64,000 bases of DNA from Bacteroidota bacterium (GTDB lineage: Bacteria; Bacteroidota; Bacteroidia; Chitinophagales; Saprospiraceae). Position 1 is the stretch's first letter, and every line of letters starts with the position of its first letter. This document shows positions 7,496 to 15,401 of this stretch, piece after piece. The notes under the pieces were generated by a model. The model made no database searches and had not been told where the DNA came from. It saw only the letters and a program-made list of their open reading frames with translations. The position numbers and the translations under genes were made by a program. The stretch spans positions 44,931-108,930 of the forward strand of contig JAHEAQ010000005.1 of assembly GCA_024642705.1 (NCBI GenBank), read 5' to 3'.

Positions 7496-9115
7496 ATGAG
7501 ATCAATATTTATTTGGTTTTCTGTTGTTGCTATTGCTATGCTTTCCCTTTTGAGCTATTTTGTGCATCCAGCATTTCTCGTATTATTTGTATTTGCTTTT
7601 CCGCTTTTAGCTATTGGTATTTTTGACATGATTCAAAAAAAGCATGCAATAACTAGAAATTTTCCTCTTTTAGGAAGAAGTCGATATATTTTAGAATGGT
7701 TCAGGCCAAAGATCTATCAATATTTCGTGGAACCAGATTATGATGGAAGACCATTTTCAAGAATAAATAGAAGTCTGGTATATTCCAGAGCAAAAAATGA
7801 ATTGGCAACAGCCCCGTTTGGTACTCAATTAAATGTTTATGATGAATCTTATGAATGGATGAATCATTCTATTGCAGCTATTGAACCTGATCAATTAGAC
7901 CATGACCCTAGAGTTCTTATTGGCGGTCCTGATTGCAAACAAAAATATAATGCGAGTATCCTCAATGTTTCGGCAATGAGTTTTGGTTCTTTGAGCAAAA
8001 ATGCAATTCTTGCATTAAATGGAGGTGCAAAAATCGGAAATTTCGCTCACAATACTGGGGAAGGCGGAATAAGTGATTATCACAATGAACCTGGTGGAGA
8101 CTTAATCTATCAAGTAGGAACTGGATATTTTGGTTGCAGAACAAAAGATGGCAATTTTAGTCCCGAATTATTTAAAGAAAAAGCAGCTAAAGAGAATATT
8201 AAAATGATTGAAATTAAATTATCTCAAGGCGCAAAACCAGGGCATGGGGGAATTTTACCTGCTAAAAAAGCAACTCTCGAAATAGCTAAAATAAGGAACA
8301 TTGAGCCCTGGAAAGATGTCCTTTCTCCACCTTATCATAAAGCTTTTCAAAATCCAGTTGGTTTATTAAAACTTGTCCAACTAATGCGAGATCTTTCAGA
8401 TGGAAAACCGATAGGATTCAAATTGTGCATTGGTCATAAAGCAGAATTTCTTTCTATTTGCAAAGCCATGGTAAAAACAGGAATAAAGCCTGATTTTATT
8501 ACCATTGATGGCGGCGAAGGGGGAACTGGTGCAGCACCTGTAGAATTTTCAAATTCTGTGGGAATGCCATACAAAGATGGGTTAACTTTTGCTTATAATG
8601 CGTTAGAAGGTTTTGGACTTAAAGAGCACATTAAAATAATAGCTGCAGGAAAAATCGTTTCAGGTTTTGATATATTCAGAGCGTTAGCACTTGGAGCTGA
8701 TGCATGCAATAGTGCAAGAGCTATGATGATGGCATTGGGATGCATTCAAGCATTAGAATGCAACAAGAATACTTGCCCTGTTGGTGTTGCAACACAAGAT
8801 GAAAGTCTTGTAAAAGGATTAGTTGTAAGTGATAAAAAGGTGAGAGTTGCAAATTATCACAAAGAGACCGTAAATAGCTTTATTGAATTAATGGGAGCTT
8901 CTGGCGTCACTCATCCCGATTTAATAAATCGATCTTATATTTACTCTAGGGTAAGTCCTGATAAAGTCGAAAGGTATGACGAATTATATCCGTATGTCAC
9001 TAAAGGTTGCTTATTAAATGAGGCAACTATTCCAAAAGACTTTAAATTGCATATGGAGCTTTCGGATGAGGATGTATTTATGAAACATGCAATAATTGAA
9101 AAATTGCATATATAG
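7496..9115 (+). CDS. FMN-binding glutamate synthase family protein
   Basis: The 539-residue protein begins with two hydrophobic segments (residues 3-45), followed by a glutamate-synthase FMN barrel. Recognisable parts are LSQGAKPGHGGILP, the FMN-binding stretch TIDGGEGGTGAAP, and a cysteine set C416-x5-C422-x4-C427 that matches the 3Fe-4S site of GltB. There is no N-terminal glutaminase domain, so it is not a complete GltB. Such stand-alone synthase-domain proteins are common in Bacteroidota and their substrate is not established. I chose ATG 7496 because an upstream TTG lies before the predicted transcription start. Confidence 0.85.
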   Translation: MRSIFIWFSVVAIAMLSLLSYFVHPAFLVLFVFAFPLLAIGIFDMIQKKHAITRNFPLLGRSRYILEWFRPKIYQYFVEPDYDGRPFSRINRSLVYSRAKNELATAPFGTQLNVYDESYEWMNHSIAAIEPDQLDHDPRVLIGGPDCKQKYNASILNVSAMSFGSLSKNAILALNGGAKIGNFAHNTGEGGISDYHNEPGGDLIYQVGTGYFGCRTKDGNFSPELFKEKAAKENIKMIEIKLSQGAKPGHGGILPAKKATLEIAKIRNIEPWKDVLSPPYHKAFQNPVGLLKLVQLMRDLSDGKPIGFKLCIGHKAEFLSICKAMVKTGIKPDFITIDGGEGGTGAAPVEFSNSVGMPYKDGLTFAYNALEGFGLKEHIKIIAAGKIVSGFDIFRALALGADACNSARAMMMALGCIQALECNKNTCPVGVATQDESLVKGLVVSDKKVRVANYHKETVNSFIELMGASGVTHPDLINRSYIYSRVSPDKVERYDELYPYVTKGCLLNEATIPKDFKLHMELSDEDVFMKHAIIEKLHI

Positions 9116-9433
9116 TCGGTATAACATATCATAAGTTTTATAATGGTTTTGAATTGGATTTAAAACAAAAATGTAAAAATGACTTTGGGCTCTGTAGGTG
9201 TGGAATTTTATCTGTCAATAGTGATTTTGAACCATAAAGTGAATGGAAATAGTGATAAAGCTTTTTATATTGCCTTTTTACTAATAGTGATTTTGTTTTG
9301 ACCTTTAATTATTAGTTCTTGCTATTTTAATCCATCAAGGAATTAAAAGTTAATAAAGTAATTATTAGTTTTGCAGCCTCAAAAGAATAACATTTTAAAA
9401 GTTATTCAAATCTTATGTGAAATAAGAAAATAA
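9116..9433 (+). other. 318-base intergenic region upstream of metF
   Basis: No gene or RNA fold was recognised. The stretch holds three copies of AATAGTGAT (9217-9225, 9248-9256, 9283-9291), the first and third extended to AATAGTGATTTTG, plus a -7 box at 9366-9373. I looked for a SAM- or folate-type riboswitch before metF and saw no supporting conserved core. Confidence 0.5.
9366..9373 (+). promoter_or_regulatory. metF -7 box TAGTTTTG
   Basis: An exact TAnnTTTG match, giving a leader of about 55 bases before the metF ATG. No good -33 element is visible. Confidence 0.45.
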
Positions 9434-10387
9434 ATGAAAGTTACAGAATATTTTGAAAAGGCAAAAGGCAATACTTTAATGTCATTTGAAGTGTTACCAC
9501 CTTTAAAAGGTGGAAGTATGAAATCAATTTTTGATACCTTGGATCCATTGATGGAATTCAAACCTCCATTTGTTGATGTAACTTACCACCGCGAAGAATT
9601 CATTTATACGCAACAAAAATCAGGTTTTTTTGAAAAAGTAGCCATCAGAAAAAGACCAGGCACGGTCGGAATTTGTGCAGCAATAATGCATCGCTATGGT
9701 GTTGATGCCGTGCCTCATTTGATATGCGGTGGTTTTACAAAAGAAAATACAGAAGACGCATTAATAGATCTAAATTTTTTAAATATAAATAATGTTTTGG
9801 CTTTAAGGGGTGATGCCCGAAAATTCGATAGCAAATTTATTCCAGAAGAAGGCGGACATAGTTATGCTGTGGATTTAGTTTCACAAATTGATGGAATGAA
9901 TAAGGGTCATTATTTAGATTCAAATATTGAAAATGGAAATAAAACCAATTTCTGTGTTGGAATTGCTGGCTATCCTGAAAAACAATTTGAAGCACCAAAT
10001 ATTGAAACCGATCTTAAATATACAAAAGCAAAAATTGATGCTGGAGCTAGCTATATTGTAACGCAAATGTTCTATGACAACAAAAAATATTTTGATTATG
10101 TCGAAAAATGCAGGGCCATTGGAATTAATGTTCCGATTGTCCCAGGAATAAAACCATTAACCAAAAAATATCAGATTAACGCTATCCCTCGTAATTTTTA
10201 CATCAATCTACCTGAAGCATTTTCTAAAGAATTGCTCTCCACTGAAAATCCAAATCACATAAAACAAATAGGAATTGAGTGGGCAATACAGCAAAGCAAA
10301 GAGTTGAAAGCTGCGGGAGTTCCATGCCTTCATTATTACACAATGGGAGATTCTGACTTGATAGTTAAAATTATTGAGTCTCTGTAG
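9434..10387 (+). CDS. metF: Methylenetetrahydrofolate reductase
   Basis: This 317-residue TIM-barrel flavoprotein reduces 5,10-methylenetetrahydrofolate to 5-methyl-tetrahydrofolate, the methyl donor for methionine. Family signatures are MSFEVLPP near the start (catalytic Glu), the VDVTYH segment, the FAD-contacting stretch NNVLALRGDAR, GIAGYPEKQ, and VTQMFYDNKKYFDYV. Length is normal for bacterial MetF. It is monocistronic with its own promoter and a set of repeated 9-mers upstream that could be regulatory. Confidence 0.95.
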   Translation: MKVTEYFEKAKGNTLMSFEVLPPLKGGSMKSIFDTLDPLMEFKPPFVDVTYHREEFIYTQQKSGFFEKVAIRKRPGTVGICAAIMHRYGVDAVPHLICGGFTKENTEDALIDLNFLNINNVLALRGDARKFDSKFIPEEGGHSYAVDLVSQIDGMNKGHYLDSNIENGNKTNFCVGIAGYPEKQFEAPNIETDLKYTKAKIDAGASYIVTQMFYDNKKYFDYVEKCRAIGINVPIVPGIKPLTKKYQINAIPRNFYINLPEAFSKELLSTENPNHIKQIGIEWAIQQSKELKAAGVPCLHYYTMGDSDLIVKIIESL

Positions 10388-10491
10388 TCTTAATTGCGAA
10401 TTCTTCTTTAAAGTGCTAAACTTTAGAACTTTTCTATAGTTTGAAAAATAATTGTATTTTCCGCAATTATTTATAATAAAAATTGAGATTC

Positions 10492-13011
10492 ATGCGCTTC
10501 CTAAAATATTTTTTGCTGAATTTATTGCTACTATTAGCTCTTAATTTGCATTCACAGTTGAAATCTCCTGATGAATTCCTATCTCATAAAATCGGCGATG
10601 AATTTACGCCTCATTATATGCTGGTTGATTATATGCACCATGTTGCTGATAACAGCGCAAATGTCATCATTAAAGAATATGGAAAGACCAACCAAAAAAG
10701 ACCACTTTTAAATTTAATAGTTTCAGACCAAAAAAATATTGATAATATTGATAAAATTAGATTGAATAATTTGTTTAGAGCTGGTCTACCAGATGGCCAA
10801 TCTTTTCCTGAATTTGATGACATCACAATAGTTTGGCTGAGTTTTAGCGTTCATGGCAACGAACCTTCAGGTTCCGAGAGTTCTATGCCAGTTTTATTCG
10901 AATTGGCAAATAAAAAAAATCCAAATGTTTCCAGTTGGCTAAAAAATACTGTTGTAATTATTGACCCTTCCATTAATCCAGATGGTTATTCTAGATATAC
11001 ACATTGGCAAAGAAACGTTGCTGAAAAAGAAGCAAACTCCGATCCAGATGACAGAGAACATTCGGAACCTTGGCCAGGAGGTAGAGTGAATCATTATTTG
11101 TTTGACTTGAATAGAGATTGGGCTTGGCAAACACAAATAGAATCACAGCAAAGAGTTAAAGTTTACAACCAATGGTTACCTCAAGTTCATGTTGATTTTC
11201 ATGAAATGATGCACAATGATCCTTATTATTTTGCACCAGCAGCTGCACCGTACCATGATTATATCACAAAATGGCAAGGAGAATTTCAACATTTAATTGG
11301 TAGAAATCATGCAAAATATTTTGACAAAGAAGGATGGTTATACTTTACAAGAGAAGTTTTTGATTTATTTTATCCAAGTTATGGAGATACTTATCCTATT
11401 TTCAATGGTGCTATTGGAATGACTCATGAGCAAGGTGGGCATTCTAGAGCTGGAAGGGCAATAGAAATGGAAAATAGTGAAATATTAACTCTTAAAGATA
11501 GAGTCGCCCACCATTATACGACAGCATTATCAGCAATTGAGACTTCTTCAAACAATGCGACTAAATTAATTGAAGAATTTAAACTATTTTTCAAAAAACC
11601 TTCACTAGGGAAATACAAATCATATTTAATCAAGGGCGATAATTCATACAAAATAAAAGATTTAGCTGATTTGTTAGACAAACAATCCATAAAGTATATA
11701 TGGACAAAAGACGGTGCTTCTGGAAATGCATATGATTATCAAAAAGGTGAACAAGGTGAATATAAAATTCAAAAAGGAGATTTATTAATTCCTGTGAATC
11801 AACCAAAAAGCACTTTAGTTCAAGTACTTTTTGACCCAGAAACGGTTTTAGAAGATTCTCTGACTTATGACATAACAGCATGGGCATTGCCTTTTGCATA
11901 TGGTTTGCAAGCCTTTGCCAGCACAAATGTGATTTCAGCTGAACCAATGACATCTGTGGAAAGAGGATTAACAGAAGAAAGTGCACCTTATTATGCTATA
12001 ATCATTCATTGGAATAGTATAAATTCAGCTAAAGTTGTTGCGCAATTACATAAAAAAGGAGTTAAGATGAGGTTGTCTTCTATACCATTTGAAATAGAAA
12101 GCAAGAAATTTTCGCGAAATAGTATAATAATAACAAAAGCTGATAACAGAAATATAAAAGATAGCCTGTTACAAATTGCAAAAGAATGTGGAGTGGACGA
12201 AATGAACATGATGCTTGTTAACACAGGATTTTCTGATGCTGGAGCAGACTTAGGTTCTGATAAAATGGGATTAATTACCAAACCTAATGTGCTTTTGCTT
12301 TCTGGAGAAAAGACATCTTCAAATTCTTTTGGGCAAGTTTGGCATTATTTTGAGCAAGTAATTGATTATCCTTTGACTATAATTGATGCAGACAGAATAA
12401 GCAGTGTAAAATTAGAAAAGTATAATGTGCTTATAATACCAGAAGGAAGATTAGGCTTAAATGAGAATGAATTGAAGAAAATTGTAGATTGGACAAGAGG
12501 TGGTGGCAAATTAATTAGTATTGGTTATGCAAATCAAAATTTTACTGGAAAAGAAGGATTTGCACTTAAGGAATTTGCGACAGATGATGAAAAAAATGAA
12601 GCCAAAAAAGAACAAGAATTAATGGAATTAAGTGACCGTTTCCATGCTTATGAAGGTGCTGCGAGAAGAGGCATTGTTAACAACGTACCAGGGTCAATTT
12701 TTGAAGTAAAAATGGATATCACCCATCCTTTGGCTTATGGTATTGATGGAAAATACTTTTCATTGAAGACCAACGGATTGAGCTATAGACCTTTAATTGG
12801 TGCTTTTAATGTTGGTGTAATCCCAGAAAACGGAAGGACTATTGGCTTTACTGGGTCTGCGATCAAAAAGAAATTGATGGGGAGCGTGAGCTTTGCTGCC
12901 CAAAATATGGGTCGTGGATCTGTAGTCTATTTAATAGATAACCCACTATTTAGAGGGTTTTGGAAAGAAGGTCAACTCCTATTTTCAAATGCAGTTTTTC
13001 TTGTGAATTAG
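10492..13011 (+). CDS. Secreted M14 family zinc carboxypeptidase
   Basis: The protein has 839 residues with a signal peptide (MRFLKYFLLNLLLLLALNLHSQ). I preferred ATG 10492 to a TTG three codons earlier. An M14 domain is seen at residues 50-370: zinc ligands H121 and E124 in VHGNEPSG, a further His in VHVDFHEM (H233 or H237), and THEQGGHS downstream, which likely carries the catalytic Glu. The C-terminal half (from about 600) looks like a glutamine-amidotransferase-like alpha/beta domain (NVLLLSGEK, VLIIPEGRL, GGKLISIGYAN), an arrangement I recall from large Bacteroidota M14 proteins. The likely role is periplasmic or extracellular peptide turnover; the substrate is unknown. Confidence 0.85.
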   Translation: MRFLKYFLLNLLLLLALNLHSQLKSPDEFLSHKIGDEFTPHYMLVDYMHHVADNSANVIIKEYGKTNQKRPLLNLIVSDQKNIDNIDKIRLNNLFRAGLPDGQSFPEFDDITIVWLSFSVHGNEPSGSESSMPVLFELANKKNPNVSSWLKNTVVIIDPSINPDGYSRYTHWQRNVAEKEANSDPDDREHSEPWPGGRVNHYLFDLNRDWAWQTQIESQQRVKVYNQWLPQVHVDFHEMMHNDPYYFAPAAAPYHDYITKWQGEFQHLIGRNHAKYFDKEGWLYFTREVFDLFYPSYGDTYPIFNGAIGMTHEQGGHSRAGRAIEMENSEILTLKDRVAHHYTTALSAIETSSNNATKLIEEFKLFFKKPSLGKYKSYLIKGDNSYKIKDLADLLDKQSIKYIWTKDGASGNAYDYQKGEQGEYKIQKGDLLIPVNQPKSTLVQVLFDPETVLEDSLTYDITAWALPFAYGLQAFASTNVISAEPMTSVERGLTEESAPYYAIIIHWNSINSAKVVAQLHKKGVKMRLSSIPFEIESKKFSRNSIIITKADNRNIKDSLLQIAKECGVDEMNMMLVNTGFSDAGADLGSDKMGLITKPNVLLLSGEKTSSNSFGQVWHYFEQVIDYPLTIIDADRISSVKLEKYNVLIIPEGRLGLNENELKKIVDWTRGGGKLISIGYANQNFTGKEGFALKEFATDDEKNEAKKEQELMELSDRFHAYEGAARRGIVNNVPGSIFEVKMDITHPLAYGIDGKYFSLKTNGLSYRPLIGAFNVGVIPENGRTIGFTGSAIKKKLMGSVSFAAQNMGRGSVVYLIDNPLFRGFWKEGQLLFSNAVFLVN

Positions 13012-13035
13012 AAAATTTAAATACTTTTTATTCCA

Positions 13036-14022
13036 CTAGAAATGAATTAAATGCAATTTGAATTCACCTAGTGAATTTAATTCAATTGCTGGTCCTGGTA
13101 ATTTGTATATATTTAAAACACTCAAAATGGTGTTCCAATAATAATTATCAATAGGCAATCTTTTAAGGTCAACATCCAATCCTAAAAAGAATTGCCGATA
13201 GCGTGGAAATTCAGTTTTGTCAAGGGTGTATGTATCTCCATTTTCAATCCAAGAATTATTGAATCCTCCATACATGTTTTCACTGCTTGTTCCAAATGCT
13301 AAATTAAGCCATTTTGGAAAATTATTTCCTTTTGGTAAAAATGAATATATGTTTACACTAGCCCAGATTGTTTGGGTATTATAATCTTTTAATAATCGCT
13401 CGGCAAAAGTAGAACCAAATAATTTATTTGCTCTTTGGTCAAGGGTAGATACACCAATTCCATTTGTAGAATATATTGGGCTAGTTGCGTACTTATGTTT
13501 GTATCCAGAAACTTTGAACATAATTCTTTGCTCATCCCAATACCATTGTTGAAGCGCAAATGCACTGATGCCAGCCGTATTAAATCCAACATCAAAAACT
13601 GAAAACCCCCATTTTTCTGAAAATCCATCCATTACTTCAAGTGTGCTTTGAAACAATGATCCTATTGCTACACCTGTAATTATTGATTTTTTTTTGCTTA
13701 ATCCTGACCATTTTGCGCCTTGATAACAAAGATTTCCTTGAAAATATGCAGAATAGAAATGACCCATTTTGTCCATATTATTCCATTCGTTCCAATCATT
13801 AAAAAAATGAATAGGGGATTGTTCATATTTTCTATACCATATATTATATAGACCTATTGAAAATCCTAGATAAGTGACACCCGTAAATGTTAAGGCAGAA
13901 TTAAACCGTTGTTGATTGAAGGAATCCGAAGGAACAATAAACTTTAAATTTTCCTGGCTACACAAATAACTAGAAAAATGACAAATGAAAAAAATAAATA
14001 TTGTAAAAGTTTTTAAAGACAT
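13036..14022 (-). CDS. DUF2279 domain-containing protein
   Basis: The 328-residue product has an N-terminal signal or membrane segment (MSLKTFTIFIFFICHFSSYLC). It contains the DUF2279 features HFFNDWNEWNNMDKMGHFYSAY (split here as FNDWNEWNNMDK and GHFYSAYF), the GLSKKKSIITGVAIGSLFQ helix and EVMDGFSEKWGFSVFD. The acidic and histidine residues in these motifs are the conserved ones of the family, whose function is unknown. The gene is convergent with the M14 peptidase (24 bases apart) and has a -7 box at 14064-14071 on its own strand. Confidence 0.75.
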   Translation of the reverse strand: MSLKTFTIFIFFICHFSSYLCSQENLKFIVPSDSFNQQRFNSALTFTGVTYLGFSIGLYNIWYRKYEQSPIHFFNDWNEWNNMDKMGHFYSAYFQGNLCYQGAKWSGLSKKKSIITGVAIGSLFQSTLEVMDGFSEKWGFSVFDVGFNTAGISAFALQQWYWDEQRIMFKVSGYKHKYATSPIYSTNGIGVSTLDQRANKLFGSTFAERLLKDYNTQTIWASVNIYSFLPKGNNFPKWLNLAFGTSSENMYGGFNNSWIENGDTYTLDKTEFPRYRQFFLGLDVDLKRLPIDNYYWNTILSVLNIYKLPGPAIELNSLGEFKLHLIHF

Positions 14023-14063
14023 CTGGAATTTAAAAAAGTATTGTAGATGTTTGTCAATAAGAA

Positions 14064-14071
14064 CAAAAATA
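14064..14071 (-). promoter_or_regulatory. -7 box TATTTTTG for the DUF2279 gene
   Basis: An exact TAnnTTTG match on the minus strand, 41 bases upstream of the ATG at 14022. No clear -33 element. Confidence 0.4.
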
Positions 14072-14300
14072 ACACTTTTGGTAACTTGAAATTTTATATT
14101 TTTATACTAGAATGCCATTTTGGGAATTTAAATCGTTTAAATTTAGTTCGCAATATTGGTCTGTATGAAATATTATTTAGGCAAAAGCATATTTGTCTTC
14201 TTAATTGGTGAGACAGAAATTGAAAGATTCAAGCAATATTTGTTTACAAAAAAAATACTATCTTTCACCCCTTGTAAATTGATCATGATATCATTGATGT

Positions 14301-15383
14301 ATGAATGTGAAAAAAACATTTTATAGTTTAGTTCTGGTAATGAGTTGTTTTGCAGTTAAAGCTCAAGACATACATTATTCTATGTTTCAAATGTCGCCAG
14401 TAGGATTAAATCCAGCATTGGCAGGGGCATTTAGCGGCACAGCAAGAATTGGAGGAATTTATAGAGCCCAAGATATAATTGGAAGCGGCTCTGAAACAAG
14501 CGCAAATATTGGATATAAAACCTATAGTTTTTTTATAGATGTCCCTGTTATTAGAGGTTTTAGGGCTCAAGATTGGATTGGAATTGGTCTTGGTTTAAAT
14601 TCTGATGTTGCTGGAATTGGAGATTTAACTGAAACGGCAACGATTCAAGCTATTTCATACCATTTGCCAATTGACAAAAATAACAACAATGTGATATCTA
14701 TTGGTGTAAACTCTGGAACTTTATCTTATAAAGGAAAAAATAATTATACTTTTGAAGACGAGCTTTTTGGAGGGGGTTCTTCATCATTAGACGATAATTT
14801 TTTTGAAATTCAGTCTTCAGGAGGAGGTAACAAAGGAAGTAGAGCTAACAAAGCAGATTGGGGTTTTGGATTAACGTATAAAGGCAAATTAGATAATGTT
14901 TCGGCTATGCGCCTTGGCGTATCTTCCGCGCACCTTAATAATCCTACAAAACAACTTACAAAAGCAGGGCAGAAATCTGCTTCAGAAAGATTACCAGTTA
15001 GAATAACTGCATTCGCTGAATATGATAGGTTATTAAGTCCCCGGACCCGAATTATACCTGCATTGTTATATCAAAATTATAGATCGAATAACGAATTAGC
15101 TTTGCAGGCACTGTTTGCTTATTATATGGATCCAAAAAATGATATAACTGTTTATGCGGGACTTGGATTAAGAGTCAATACCTTAAATCCAATTGATGCA
15201 GTTCCAATATATTTAGGCTTTGATATTAAAGACGTTAAAGCAAGATTGGCGTTTGATACAACAATCTCGAGAAAAAGTTATACCAATCGAGGATTTGGTG
15301 CGTTAGAATTTAGTGTGAACTATATTTTAAAAGTATACAAAAGGCCAAAAATTGATCCAGCAATATTTTGCCCAAGATTCTAG
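14301..15383 (+). CDS. PorP/SprF family T9SS outer-membrane protein
   Basis: The 360-residue product has a signal peptide (MNVKKTFYSLVLVMSCFAVKAQ) and then the family hallmark: an early DIHYSMFQMSPVGLNPALAGAF motif (QxxxxxxNPAxAG type), a repetitive barrel body, and an outer-membrane-like C-terminal strand. PorP/SprF proteins are type IX secretion barrels that often accompany a particular cargo or an OmpA-type peptidoglycan-binding partner. Here the partner is the next gene, 18 bases downstream. A second PorP paralogue sits beside gldK at 52.7 kb. A weak -7-like box (TATCTTTC, 14259-14266) lies upstream. Confidence 0.85.
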   Translation: MNVKKTFYSLVLVMSCFAVKAQDIHYSMFQMSPVGLNPALAGAFSGTARIGGIYRAQDIIGSGSETSANIGYKTYSFFIDVPVIRGFRAQDWIGIGLGLNSDVAGIGDLTETATIQAISYHLPIDKNNNNVISIGVNSGTLSYKGKNNYTFEDELFGGGSSSLDDNFFEIQSSGGGNKGSRANKADWGFGLTYKGKLDNVSAMRLGVSSAHLNNPTKQLTKAGQKSASERLPVRITAFAEYDRLLSPRTRIIPALLYQNYRSNNELALQALFAYYMDPKNDITVYAGLGLRVNTLNPIDAVPIYLGFDIKDVKARLAFDTTISRKSYTNRGFGALEFSVNYILKVYKRPKIDPAIFCPRF

Positions 15384-15401
15384 AAGAATTAAAAAAGGAG
15401 T

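Noticed and set aside
9116..9433. Possible SAM or tetrahydrofolate riboswitch before metF
   Set aside because: No conserved riboswitch core, P1 stem or terminator/anti-terminator pair could be recognised; only short direct repeats are present.
10629..12281. Several minus-strand open frames of 65-118 codons inside the M14 peptidase gene
   Set aside because: They lie opposite a long coding gene with clear domains, lack family-like sequence and follow from low-stop codon usage on the complementary strand.
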